In this document: piece after piece, positions 8,901 to 17,400 of the stretch
Layout of the letters: every line of letters begins with the position of its first letter
How positions within the stretch are numbered: the stretch's first letter is position 1
NCBI GenBank assembly: GCA_903888515.1
Contig: CAISTY010000266.1
Location: forward strand, 1-34,679
Length of the DNA stretch: 34,679 bases
DNA from: Akkermansiaceae bacterium
GTDB taxonomy: Bacteria; Verrucomicrobiota; Verrucomicrobiia; Verrucomicrobiales; Akkermansiaceae
Direction of reading: 5' to 3'
Position numbers and translations under genes: made by a program
The notes under the pieces: generated by a model
Database searches by the model: none
Told to the model about the DNA's origin: nothing
The model's input: only the letters and a program-made list of their open reading frames with translations

Positions 8901-10705
8901 ATCAGTATGGCGAGGTGATGCTGTGGGACTTCGAGAAGGGGGGCAAGCTGCAGAACTCGATCGGTGTCGGGTCGGTGGGGATCGTCTCGCTGGCCTACTC
9001 GCCCGACGGCAGAATCCTGGCCGCCGGCAGTGAGGATTCCCGCATCACGCTCCTCGACGCGGCGACCGGCCAGACCGTCCGCTCGCTGGCGGGCCACAAG
9101 AGCGAGGTGTTCGCGCTGGCCTTCTCGCCCGACGGCAAACGGCTCGCCTCGGGCAGCTTCGACAAGACCGTGAAGGTCTGGGACGTCGCCGGCGGCAGCG
9201 AGCTGCTCACGCTCACCGGACATGCCGAGGCGGTCCACGCGGTCGCCTTTTCTCCCGACGGCAAGAGCCTGGCTTCCGCCATCGACAAGACGCAAATCAG
9301 GATCTCGGACGCGGCTGGCGGAAAGCAACTGCGCGTCTTGAGCGACCAGCCGGGCGAGGTGCTCGCGCTGGCCTTCTCACCCGACGGCAAGCGGCTCGCC
9401 TCGGGAAGCAGCGAGAAAGCCGTCGGCCTGTGGGATCTGGAGTCGGGCAAGAAAGTGCCGCTCATTCAGCGGGAGAAAACGCCGCCGATGCCGGACGGTC
9501 CGGTGACGTGCGTCCAGTTCAGTCCCGACAGCAAACAGCTCGTCTCTCTGGGCGGCAGCATCGGCTGCTTCTGGAACGTCGGCACGGGGCAACAAGAGCG
9601 CGAGATACCCGGGCTGGAAGGATACACGCGCGTTCCGGAAGCCCGGTGGTGCGGCCTTTACCCAATGGCCAAGGGATTCGAAGGCTATCCCGTCGCGCTC
9701 TACACGACGGAGGCCTGTGACGAGAACGGCGTGAACTATGCCTGTTACGACGGGAAGTGGGACAAGCTACCCGATTTCGACAAGTTGGAGCCGGTCAAAA
9801 CGGGCAAGCTGAAGCACGTTGACAATGAACATCTACAGGAAGTCCTGCTTCGCCATAAGGTGCTCGCCGAAGACAGCCAGGTGCGTTGGGAGATCCGCCC
9901 CTCCGGCCTGAAACTGACCTGCTACATCAAGGTGGAAAAGGCCGGCGACTATGAATTCACCCTCAATTCATGGGGTGGCAGCCGGTTGCACGCCGGTTCG
10001 CAGTTGGTGATCGACAACGGCGAAGTGCAGGACCGGGAGACGGCGGCGCGACAGCCGCCGAAACGCGGCGCCGTTCGCCTCGAGCCGGGCGTACACCGGC
10101 TGGAACTGGTGTATTTCCATGTCGACCAGAACCGATTCTTGAACCTCACCTTTCCCGTGCAATTCGTTCGGGATCTGGCCATGATTGAAGTGGAGGAAAG
10201 AACCGCCCTCGGAAAAGCCCTCTGGCTCTGCGGCAAAAAGGCCGAGGCCAAGCGGCTCCTCATGAACCTCGAACGAGACGGCTGGCCGATGGATGAGAGC
10301 GAGCACTCCCAACTGTCCGGCACCTTGCGCTCCGTCCGCTACGGAGCCAACTATGGCCGTGAAGATAGCGACGCCGCATTCGAAGTGCTGACGGACTGGG
10401 AGCGACGGCACCCCATGCTTGTCATCACGCCGGATTACTTGACTGCCAAAGCCGCAGCCTTCGGCCGCGCGGGCGATTACCTCTGCGGGCTCACACTCTG
10501 CGGGCAGTTGTCCGAATCCGGATTGAACGGACAGCAGGAGCAGGAGGTGCTGCTGAGACGGGTCAAGTTGAGTATCCAGGCCGGCCAAATGGACGGCGCG
10601 CGGGAAACGTACCAGAAACTCAAGGCAATCGCCCCCGCCAGCCCCGCCACCACCGAGGCCCGCGAAGCGATCACAAATGCCGTCCGCGGGAAAAAGGTGG
10701 AGTGA
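5924..10705 (+). CDS. Large exported protein with PA14-like, PKD-like and WD40 regions
   Basis: The 1593-residue protein starts with a signal peptide (about 1-30, LAVLLGAGTGFAA) and a Pro-rich stretch of VPP units. A GAAAGG sequence eight bases upstream supports the ATG. A PA14-like beta region (about 386-465, with YLLFDGQMIVNF) and a PKD-like segment (YRWRFGDG near 552) follow. Next come a helical TPR-like stretch near 735-830 and about five to six WD40 repeats at about 975-1225 (FSPDGKRLASGS, VKVWD). A second PA14-like region lies near 1326-1416, then a helical C-terminus. The layout suggests an extracytoplasmic scaffold or binding protein; no catalytic motif was recognised. It lacks the TCTAAC/GTTAGA hexamer common elsewhere in the window and looks more GC-rich than its neighbours, a possible sign of transfer. 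Domain names are by eye. Confidence 0.85.
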   Translation: MTTRMHRMNSLGVRVMILAVLLGAGTGFAAEQPVPPVPPVAPVPPAPWHVKDAEIRVPVTVAVKDALLRMPPQVYLADLQPLATTEGLAFDPKTKAAIRQDLRKPEEKAKTIAQQEGLFKQQGKVWDPKFYYNVGEGEGGPILRASGSATYAIKPEYQWFSWRAKDGPKVFIDGEAVPEEKIHRWDQAKNHSRVEAAMARLVAIPPGAKTLRIESGGARLHQAGFLSRSPAVANAILCLSGRDPSGLIPIVHRRSGGQVGCRVVWAEARKPMSILFDCSSGDAEYLVYLVDRARNPQRLDWVPEAELVEELRFPDRYDPALETLDGWQKLWDGAAVAGKGVPAEERWVTAAQPRPARVIYRGTLPIESTDADRLDYMQLIVNPPPWLSRTTGYFHIPATGSYRFLCTIRPAGYLLFDGQMIVNFRGENSWRMFDLELEKGPHRLDLRRYGPAGAGGHTALYWKQPVRTEAGNYERDWLKFGEMEVHTVGEPYMAVWEPMADGMAGPMEGREPALVASFTWNQYANLLGYYPAHDLAWYHFTAHVSGSPEGAVYRWRFGDGLTAEFKPQADGGVKEWRYGGGLTAEGERVLHLYLSPGAKKVQLEVLSGPGGNVIARAEGEIHVQMVLPVGRSQMMHQPNLLLMIWDCAEEEVLKQLSLRDLASLYYWSYPVIRWNYANDLLSRHHVERRTWARPRFADALAKLVDELIEAYPYSQLLQTAQGFSDPAHGPTTARHDAAEKLLKAVLQRAPAGSSHWRTAVSALADHYLSVRGKPDEAYALLAKREATAPAADLNHRWEMAKARQYHRLTDTDKLGELTAGLDWSPVTRPRDDFWKKAIDLRYENNLAYWIANQFDLPADWQGKQLVYHVDPNTGLPWAHHKHVWINGEPLGRMAQWLDGNIVIPASHLKKGATNRITWLLQLNPYEYQAEYAGSVMSADLKRRAWAVEQRVRCMDLETGKRQDSEKLMMLGMLPNTPLSVAIARDGARYASGHQYGEVMLWDFEKGGKLQNSIGVGSVGIVSLAYSPDGRILAAGSEDSRITLLDAATGQTVRSLAGHKSEVFALAFSPDGKRLASGSFDKTVKVWDVAGGSELLTLTGHAEAVHAVAFSPDGKSLASAIDKTQIRISDAAGGKQLRVLSDQPGEVLALAFSPDGKRLASGSSEKAVGLWDLESGKKVPLIQREKTPPMPDGPVTCVQFSPDSKQLVSLGGSIGCFWNVGTGQQEREIPGLEGYTRVPEARWCGLYPMAKGFEGYPVALYTTEACDENGVNYACYDGKWDKLPDFDKLEPVKTGKLKHVDNEHLQEVLLRHKVLAEDSQVRWEIRPSGLKLTCYIKVEKAGDYEFTLNSWGGSRLHAGSQLVIDNGEVQDRETAARQPPKRGAVRLEPGVHRLELVYFHVDQNRFLNLTFPVQFVRDLAMIEVEERTALGKALWLCGKKAEAKRLLMNLERDGWPMDESEHSQLSGTLRSVRYGANYGREDSDAAFEVLTDWERRHPMLVITPDYLTAKAAAFGRAGDYLCGLTLCGQLSESGLNGQQEQEVLLRRVKLSIQAGQMDGARETYQKLKAIAPASPATTEAREAITNAVRGKKVE

Positions 10706-10766
10706 CGTGAAGGCCGTTGGAAGAGCCTATGAGCCGGACCGGCCTGCCTGTCGCAGCCATGGCGAA

Positions 10767-10843
10767 GACCCTGGTCTTTATACACATCTTCTGGACCTCC
10801 TCTTGGTCGCGGAGCGACCGCATGATGGTAGCCGTGAGTTATA
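10767..10843 (+). repeat. Degenerate copy of REP-like family A
   Basis: A 19-base stretch at 10767-10785 is the exact reverse complement of 109-127. It is followed by a perfect hairpin, GGTCGC and GCGACC at 10805-10810/10814-10819, and then GGTAGCCGTGAGTT, matching the minus strand of 1-60. The second palindrome is eroded here. The copy is inverted relative to the one at the window start and sits directly before a transposase remnant. Confidence 0.5.
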
Positions 10844-10852
10844 CCAATAAAA

Positions 10853-11038
10853 CCATCCTGCGCGGCAAACCCAAAACTCCTGCAATACTATCTCTGGCGC
10901 TGGGGCATCGAGGTGAACTTCCGCGAGGAAAAAGCCATCATTGGAACCGGCGAGGCTCAAGTGCGCACACCATCCTCCAACCAACTTCTGCCCGCCGTCA
11001 CGGTGGCGGCTTATGCCATACTCTTCGACGCCGCCTAA
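10853..11038 (+). pseudogene. C-terminal remnant of a DDE transposase
   Basis: Reading from about 10853 in one frame gives a stretch with LWRWGIEVNFREEK, then GTGEAQVRTPSS, then LLPAVTVAAYAILF, ending at TAA 11036-11038. This resembles the C-terminus of an IS transposase family whose members carry a W-IEVNFRDEK motif, with the acidic residue near the end of the catalytic core. There is no start codon or N-terminal part; a REP-like element takes its place. The stop falls earlier than expected, so both ends are damaged. The family assignment is from memory of the motif, not a search. From 11039 to 11321 I see no further gene. Confidence 0.55.
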
Positions 11039-11321
11039 CCAAGCAACCAGCGGAATCCACATGAGCTAACAGATTTAACCACCCAAAAAAACGGGGCCAA
11101 ACTCCAGAGCCGGAATCTTCCGGGCCGCCACTGCCCCCGGCGGTTCGACAAGCAGAATCGACTGGGGCACCCTGCTGCTCTTCGGCGACAGCATTGCGCT
11201 CGGCACACTCATATTTTGCTGCCGTTGGTGGGCTTGGCAGAATAGCCGTGAAAGGATCCCGGATGGGATCGCGTATGGCCCGGGACTTTGCCGCCACGCA
11301 TTTCCGAGGGGTGAACGATCT

Positions 11322-12881
11322 ATGAATATGAGATTGCATCAAGACCGAAGCATGAAGCGGATGATTCTATGGACTGTGACGGGCGGCACCTTGCTGGCGG
11401 TGCCGTGCCGAGCGGGCGACTGGCCGCAATGGTGCGGCAATGACGCACGCAACGCGGTGTCCGACGAGACCCGGTTGCCAACGCAATTCATCCCTAACGG
11501 ATCAGTGGCAGATTCCGCCGTAGCGGTGCCGGCCACCGCTGAGCCGACCCATCTCAAGTGGAAGCTGCGGCTCAACACCCATGCCTATGGCGGACCGGTG
11601 GTGGCGAACGGGAAAATCTTCATAGGGATCAATGACCGCAATCAGGGCGGAGCGGTCATGGGACTGGAGGAGGCGACGGGACGGGCGTTGTGGAAACTAA
11701 CAATTCCGCGGATGGTCACGGAGTGGAAGGAGTTCAATTATGACGACATGAGTCTGGGTGTTTGTTCCACGCCGACGGTGGCGGACCGGCGCGTGTATGT
11801 GGTGACGAATCGCGATGAAATGCTCTGTCTCGATCCGGAGGGCCGCTTGCACGGGGCGGAGCCGGACGTCGTTCGCAACATCGCGGGCTCGGACCAGCCG
11901 CCGATGACCACAGATTCCAACGCCGTCGGCATCGTCTGGCGTTTCGATATGATCACGGAAAAGGACGTTGCCGCCTGGCCGCAGGATGCTGCGGATTGTT
12001 CGGTGATTGTGCATAGGGATCAGGTGTTTGTCAGTCCATCCAATGGCGTGGACAAATCGCACAAAAACGTGCCGCATCCCGACGCCCCGAGCCTGATCGT
12101 GTTAGATAAGAACACCGGCCGACTGATCGCCCGCGACTTCGAACAGGTCGGGCACCGGATGTTGCATGGCGAATGGTCTTCACCCGCATTGGGTGAGGTC
12201 AACGGCAAGACCTTGGTTTTTTATGGTGGCGGAGACGGCGTCTGTTATGCCTTCGATGCCGTACCGGCGCCGCCGGCAAGCGCGGGTACGTCCGGCATCC
12301 TGAAGTGTGTCTGGCGCTTCGATGTCAATGCCGTTGCCGGACGAATCGGTGACTACAAGAACAATGTGACCGGTCCCAGCGAGATCATAGCTACGCCGGT
12401 GTTCTATCACAACCGTGTCTATGTGGGCGTCGGCCAGGATCCACGACACGGCCAAGGTCGGGGCGCGTTGGCGTGCATCGACGCCACCGGGACGGGAGAT
12501 ATCACCACCAAAGGCGTGGTCTGGGTCAACACCGACATCGACCGCAGCCTGACCACCGTGGCCATCAAGGATGGCATCTTATATACCGCCGATTTCTCCG
12601 GCCGCATTTTCGCGCTCGACGCCGACACCGGCCGTGAGTTGTGGCGCCATGAAACCGACGGCCCGATCTGGAGTTCGCCGCTGGTGGCGGACGGCAAGGT
12701 CTATGTGGGCACCGACTCCGGCGAACTGTGGACTTTCGCCGCTGCCAAGGAACTGAAAATCCTTGGAAGAACCAAGCTCGATTCCCCGATCTCCACCTCG
12801 CCAATCGTTGCCAACGGGGTGCTCTATGTCATGACCCAGCGCTGGCTCTATGCCGCCGCGTCTGGAGCTGATAGCCGCTGA
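11322..12881 (+). CDS. Exported PQQ-like beta-propeller repeat protein
   Basis: The 519-residue protein has a signal sequence that begins at an internal Met at residue 11 (11352) and ends near CRAGDW. The upstream ATG at 11322 has a GAGGGG ribosome-binding site about ten bases before it, so I keep it as the start. After the signal comes DWPQWCGNDARNAVSDET, a variant of the WPQWRGP-type opening seen in secreted PQQ-like propeller proteins of Planctomycetes and Verrucomicrobia. Several propeller blades follow, with motifs such as GRIFALDADTGRELWRHE, VADGKVYVGTDSGELW and VANGVLYVMT. These proteins are normally periplasmic or outer-membrane associated. Some are dehydrogenase-like, but I see no evidence for cofactor binding or a specific substrate. 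It stands alone, with long intergenic regions on both sides. Confidence 0.88.
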   Translation: MNMRLHQDRSMKRMILWTVTGGTLLAVPCRAGDWPQWCGNDARNAVSDETRLPTQFIPNGSVADSAVAVPATAEPTHLKWKLRLNTHAYGGPVVANGKIFIGINDRNQGGAVMGLEEATGRALWKLTIPRMVTEWKEFNYDDMSLGVCSTPTVADRRVYVVTNRDEMLCLDPEGRLHGAEPDVVRNIAGSDQPPMTTDSNAVGIVWRFDMITEKDVAAWPQDAADCSVIVHRDQVFVSPSNGVDKSHKNVPHPDAPSLIVLDKNTGRLIARDFEQVGHRMLHGEWSSPALGEVNGKTLVFYGGGDGVCYAFDAVPAPPASAGTSGILKCVWRFDVNAVAGRIGDYKNNVTGPSEIIATPVFYHNRVYVGVGQDPRHGQGRGALACIDATGTGDITTKGVVWVNTDIDRSLTTVAIKDGILYTADFSGRIFALDADTGRELWRHETDGPIWSSPLVADGKVYVGTDSGELWTFAAAKELKILGRTKLDSPISTSPIVANGVLYVMTQRWLYAAASGADSR

Positions 12882-12955
12882 AACCACGGTTGGTCTAACC
12901 ACTTTCGAAACTGGTGGAGTCGGTGACCGGCTGATTCCGCTTTGATTTAAAGTGA

Positions 12956-13050
12956 CGATTCAGAAGTCGCAGCGTAGCTGGAGCCTCTGGCTCCAGACGT
13001 GTGCGGAGGTTTCGCTCCGTGCCGATAGTCACATTATTTTTAAAATCTGG
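12956..13050 (+). repeat. Left inverted repeat of the cassette (REP-like, family C)
   Basis: This 95-base element matches 18422-18517 in reverse complement at roughly 88 percent by eye. It contains GTAG at 12974-12977, then a perfect 8-bp hairpin (CTGGAGCC 12978-12985, GGCTCCAG 12989-12996), then a second weaker hairpin (CGGAG and CTCCG), then an AT-rich tail GTCACATTATTTTT. Together with its partner it brackets the toxin-antitoxin and NLR operon. Confidence 0.75.
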
Positions 13051-13250
13051 AATGATGCCAGTGTTTTCAAGGCCGGGGTCCAAAGGTCTTCACTACAGGA
13101 GTAGTCAGGCCGGGGACTGGAGGGTGAGGTTGGAGGTAATGCGCGGCGGAGATTGCGGGGGTAGCTCAAGGCCGATCTGCGCTTGGTTGGCTTCCCCGGC
13201 CCAGCGTTGAAATTCGGCTATAGCGTGCGACCAGCGGCAGATTTTTTTTC

Positions 13251-13275
13251 ACGCAAATGAATATTTTGGTTGCGT
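13251..13275 (+). promoter_or_regulatory. Possible operator upstream of the antitoxin
   Basis: ACGCAA at 13251-13256 and TTGCGT at 13270-13275 form a 6-bp inverted repeat with an AT-rich 13-base spacer, about 30 bases before the antitoxin ATG. A T8 run precedes it. Antitoxins of type II systems often bind such repeats to autoregulate; here this is inferred only from position and symmetry. The rest of 12882-13303, outside this site and the family C repeat, shows no gene I can support. Confidence 0.3.
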
Positions 13276-13303
13276 TTTGCCACTTTATGGCGCATTTAGG
13301 TGC

Positions 13304-13708
13304 ATGTCTCTCGCCGTCGCCATCAAGGTTTCTGCTGAACTCGCCGCTTCCGCCCGCAAGGAAGCTGGAGCGGCGGATCGCTCGCTGACTGGCCAGATCG
13401 AACACTGGGCCAAGCTTGGGCGTGCCGCTGAAGTGATCATGCCCGCCCAAGTCGCGATTGTTCTCAAGCGTTGCGCCGGTGACATTCATGCGATCGAAGA
13501 TGTGGCCATGCGCCGCCAAGTGCTCGGCGCCCTGACGGCATTTCAGACCCAAACCCCTGAAGCGCTGCGTAAAAAAATCGGCCTCGATCAACAAATTCTC
13601 TTTGAACCCGATCTGGAGCATCCAGGCGGCATGATCCGCATCACGCCAGACGGGAAACGCACCCGAGGAATGATGAAAGGCCGGACCTTCGTGCCCAACG
13701 CCTCTTAA
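13304..13708 (+). CDS. ParD-like antitoxin of a type II toxin-antitoxin system
   Basis: The 134-residue protein starts MSLAVAIKVSAELAASAR, followed by DRSLTGQIEHWAKLGRAAE. This is the ribbon-helix-helix-like N-terminus of the ParD-like antitoxin family, with conserved basic and hydrophobic spacing. The C-terminal part (residues about 85-134, ending near GMMKGRTFVPNAS) would bind the toxin. I chose the ATG at 13304; a TTG at 13277 would add nine residues that do not fit the family. It would neutralise the Zeta-family toxin encoded 77 bases downstream and probably repress the operon through the inverted repeat at 13251-13275. The canonical Zeta partners are Epsilon or PezA, so the pairing differs from the textbook system. 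Confidence 0.75.
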   Translation: MSLAVAIKVSAELAASARKEAGAADRSLTGQIEHWAKLGRAAEVIMPAQVAIVLKRCAGDIHAIEDVAMRRQVLGALTAFQTQTPEALRKKIGLDQQILFEPDLEHPGGMIRITPDGKRTRGMMKGRTFVPNAS

Positions 13709-13785
13709 TCCCCCGAAAAAATTTGTTTTTTCGCTTGGCTCCAATCGTAATTTATCGTCAATTATCCGCAACAAAAGCAAGATCC

Positions 13786-14409
13786 ATGAATTCTGACCAG
13801 CCACTTCTTATTGTGATATGCGGGCCGAATGGGGCCGGGAAATCCACTTTTCGCCGGATCGCCATGGCAGGCATAGCGATTCCATTCGTGAACGCGGATG
13901 AGATTGCCGTTGATGAATTCGGGCGGGAGGAAGCGGCCGCGCACGCATACGAGGCGGCCGGGATCGCGGCGGCGGTTCGGTTAGAGCTGTTTGGTGCCCG
14001 GCGTTCGTTCGGCTTTGAGACGGTTCTCAGCGATCCCCACGGCGCGAAGGTTGATTTCCTGCGACAAGCGGGCGAGTGCGGTTATTTCGTGGTCGCACAT
14101 TTCATCGGTCTTGAATCCGCCGGGCATTCCATAGCCCGTGTGATCCAGCGGGTGAACACGGGAGGTCATGATGTTCCGGATGAAAAGATCACCGGGCGTT
14201 TCCCGCGCGTGATTGAAAATCTCCGTCGCCTGCTTGATGTGCCCGACGCTCTAACAATTTACGACAACACCTCATCTGCGGCGCCGTTCCGGGTGATTGC
14301 GAAGCTCGAGCGCGGCACGCTTCTCGAAATCACCCGCAAGCTCCCAAATTGGATCCTTTGCCTTGACCTTTCTTCCCGCCAGACCGCTCAAACCCGCCTC
14401 CTGCCATGA
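13786..14409 (+). CDS. Zeta-family toxin (P-loop kinase)
   Basis: The 207-residue protein has a Walker A motif GPNGAGKST at 13-21, NADEIA with D38, FGFETVLS with E78, and a later RVIQRVNTGGHDVP segment that supplies the conserved arginines and GGHDVP motif of Zeta-like proteins. Characterised Zeta toxins phosphorylate UDP-N-acetylglucosamine and block cell-wall synthesis; the substrate here is unknown. The ATG at 13786 is preferred over an upstream TTG at 13723, because the extra 21 residues precede the first beta strand without purpose. Its stop TGA overlaps the start of the next gene as ATGA (14406-14409), which implies translational coupling of the toxin and the TIR-NACHT protein. This is unusual for a stand-alone toxin-antitoxin pair. 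Confidence 0.8.
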   Translation: MNSDQPLLIVICGPNGAGKSTFRRIAMAGIAIPFVNADEIAVDEFGREEAAAHAYEAAGIAAAVRLELFGARRSFGFETVLSDPHGAKVDFLRQAGECGYFVVAHFIGLESAGHSIARVIQRVNTGGHDVPDEKITGRFPRVIENLRRLLDVPDALTIYDNTSSAAPFRVIAKLERGTLLEITRKLPNWILCLDLSSRQTAQTRLLP

Positions 14410-17400
14410 GACTCGACCTCAACGACACGCTTGCCAATCTCGACCGCCTGCTAGAAACCGATCCGCAGACTTCCAAGAGCGGTGGATTTCCAGTGCGCCT
14501 CCAGCGGCTTCGCGATCTTCTGGTAGAAACGCGGACCGGCGAGCCAACCCTCGCCGCCATTGCGGAGCGCGTCTTTCCCGGAGTGAAGAAAAACTCCCTG
14601 CGCACCACACTGCTGGAATTCCGCAAATCTCTGGCTCACGCCGCCGCTGTTGCCAGCTTGAAAATCGACCTTGTCCGCCCTGATTCACGGGGTGTGGAGG
14701 CGGCTGAGATCCGCTGTTATTTCGAAGGGGCTCCGCTGCCATTTGCCTACGATTCGGGAGATGTCGAAAACCACCTGCATCGCGAAAATGAAGTGATCGA
14801 GCCACGTGCGCGGGCGACCAGGATCTTTGTGAGCTTCGCCGTGGCGGATCAGAAGCTCAGCAAGGAATTCACGGATCAATTGAAAGTGAATCTGCCACTG
14901 CGGTTTGCGGAACCGGTCAACCTCTGGCGGTTTGATGAAAAGGGCGGGATTCTTCCCGGCGAAGACAATGAGGCCATCATTCGCCAACGCATGAATGAGT
15001 CGCAATTCGGAATTCTGTTAGTGAGTCCCGCTTACCTCAGCCGGCCGTTCATCCAATCCGTCGAACTGCCGCATTTCATTGGGCCGTCCGCCAGGGCGCA
15101 TCCGATTCCGGTGGCACTTGCGGATTTCACTCCGGGTGCTGACCAGCATCCCATGCTCAATGCGCCGAATATTTTCACTTACAAGGGAAAGGACTTCTAC
15201 CAGACTCCAAAGAAAGAACGCGGAGCCTTCATCAAGGCCCTCTGCGATCATATCGCCGATCTGATAGCTAAATATCCCTCCGCTCCATCGTTCCGAGATG
15301 AGCTAACATCGGCTGGCGGATCGGAGATGCTTTGTCGTCTGACACCCGCTAGGCGGCCGGAGGATGGCGAATACATCAAAATGTTAGGTCGCCCGGAAAA
15401 GGCACTCGCCAAGTCCGCCACTGCCACCGAGGAGGCGGCGGGCGAAGGCAGCGTGCCCGTTTTGGAAACTCTGGAGGCATGGGTGAAAGATCCTGACGAA
15501 AGCGCCTACATGGCCCTGCTGGGTGAAGCCGGAGCGGGAAAAACCATGACCTGCGCCAAGCTGGCCCAGTCCCTCAATGCCCGGCGTCCGGGCAGTTGCA
15601 TCTACATCGATTTGCGCTATCTGAACGAATCCGGCCTGCTGAAACAAAACCCGAATCCAAAACTGGAGGAAATCCTCACGGCCACGCTCAGCCGCAGCAC
15701 GCTCAATCAAAAAATCACGCCGGAGCGGGTGCTACAGGCCGTGCGCGAGCAGGGAGCGCTGTTAGTCTGGGATGGTTTGGATGAAGTGCTCGTGCATATT
15801 TCCGCACAAGAGGGCGACGCCTTTTTCTCACAACTCAAGGAGGTTCTGCCGCCACGACTGATTCAGAAGTCATCCGGAAAACCCGGACGCCTGCTTATCG
15901 CGTGCCGCACGCATTACTTCCGCAGTTTTGAGCATGAGGCGTCCACTCTCACCCAGGCCCAGCGCGGAGCTATCAATGCCACGGCGTCCGAGCAACAGCG
16001 TTCGCGCTTTCGGGTCCTGAGAATCCTGCCCTTCGATGACGATCAAATCCGCTCATATCTAAGGGCGAATGTTCCCGGCCTGGACTTGGAACGCGCCTTC
16101 GATGTCATCTGCAAGGTGCATAATCTTCACGATCTCGCCCAGCGCCCGTATTGCCTTTCGCTCATGCGTGCCAGCCTGCCCGATCTCGACCGCAGCCTGG
16201 CGGTCGGCAACAAAATCCGCTCGGTGGACCTCTACCGCAGTCTTGTCCGATCATGGCTTGCCCGGGACGGAACGAAGCACCGTTTCGATGAGGATGACAA
16301 ACCACGTCTGATGGCCTGCCTCGCCGCCTGGATGTGGCGCGAGGGCGCGAAAAGTCTAACCGCAGAGCGCCTCGGCCAATGGCTGAAGGAAGCCATCATC
16401 GCCGATCCCACATTCCGCGTGCTGTATGGAGACTCGTTCAAGGAAATGAAAAAGCGCGATGAACTGCTGCAGGACTTTCGCACTGCCACTTTCATTGCCC
16501 GCTGGGATGGCGACAGTTTCCGCTTCGCCCACACCTCGCTGCAGGAATACTTTCTCGCCGCCCATCTTGTTAGAGCGCTGGAGGAAGGGAAAGGGGATGA
16601 GTGGACATTGCCACAAGTGAACCGGGAAACCCTCGATTTTGCGGCTGAGCTTTTTGTGCACCGCGCTGCGGAAAGCTCCTCCGCTAGAACGCGATTGGAA
16701 GGCACTCTCACGATCCTTCTCGGTGAAAGCCGGGCCGGCCGCAGTGAAAACGCGCTGGCCTTCCTGTTGCGTCTCCACTCTAACGGAGAATCCGCCTTTG
16801 TGCCGCCGCATGGCGATTTCCGTGGCCTCGATCTAACCGCCTGGGAATTCGTTGGCGCGGCCAAGCGCCCTTTGCGGCTCGCCCGCCCTGATTTTTCAGG
16901 GGCCAAGCTGATCCGCGCCCGGTTTCATGATGTGGAGATGGCCGGCTCCTGCTGGCAGGGCGCGGACTTGTGCAGCGCGGAGTTTGTGAGATGCGGGCTG
17001 GAAGAAGCGGATCTCACGGCTGGCAGCGTTCCCACGCGCATGGAAGGCGGGCGTTTCCGCGAGTGCCGCCTCACTGGCAGCACGATTTCAGGAGCCATCA
17101 TCGAGGGTTTGAGAGTCGATCTGCCGGTGTGGGATGCCGCCACGGAGAAATCCTGGAGGACAGCGCTGCCACCGGACTCGCTCTCTGGTTTCCCGCCCAC
17201 CCGCCCCTTCGATTCGCTGCCCGAATCTGTCTGGTCACTCGGCCATTCCTCTCCGGTCACGAGCGTGGCGCTTTCTGCCGATGGCCGCCGCATCGTCAGC
17301 GGATCCTCTGACAATTCCGTGCGCGTCTGGGACGCTCACTCCGGCGAGTGCCTCCGCGTCCTCACCGGCCATTCCAATCCGGTCTGGAGCGTGGCGCTTT

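Noticed and set aside
7691..9328. A 545-residue open frame on the minus strand
   Set aside because: It is fully antisense to the WD40/PA14-like gene, is rich in Arg, Gly and Val without a recognisable domain, and mirrors the codon structure of the real gene in a GC-rich genome.
13105..13240. A short minus-strand open stretch, including EFQRWAGEANQAQIGLELPP
   Set aside because: It has codon-like composition and could be a decayed gene end, but it is only about 44 residues, starts right after a stop codon and matches no family I know.
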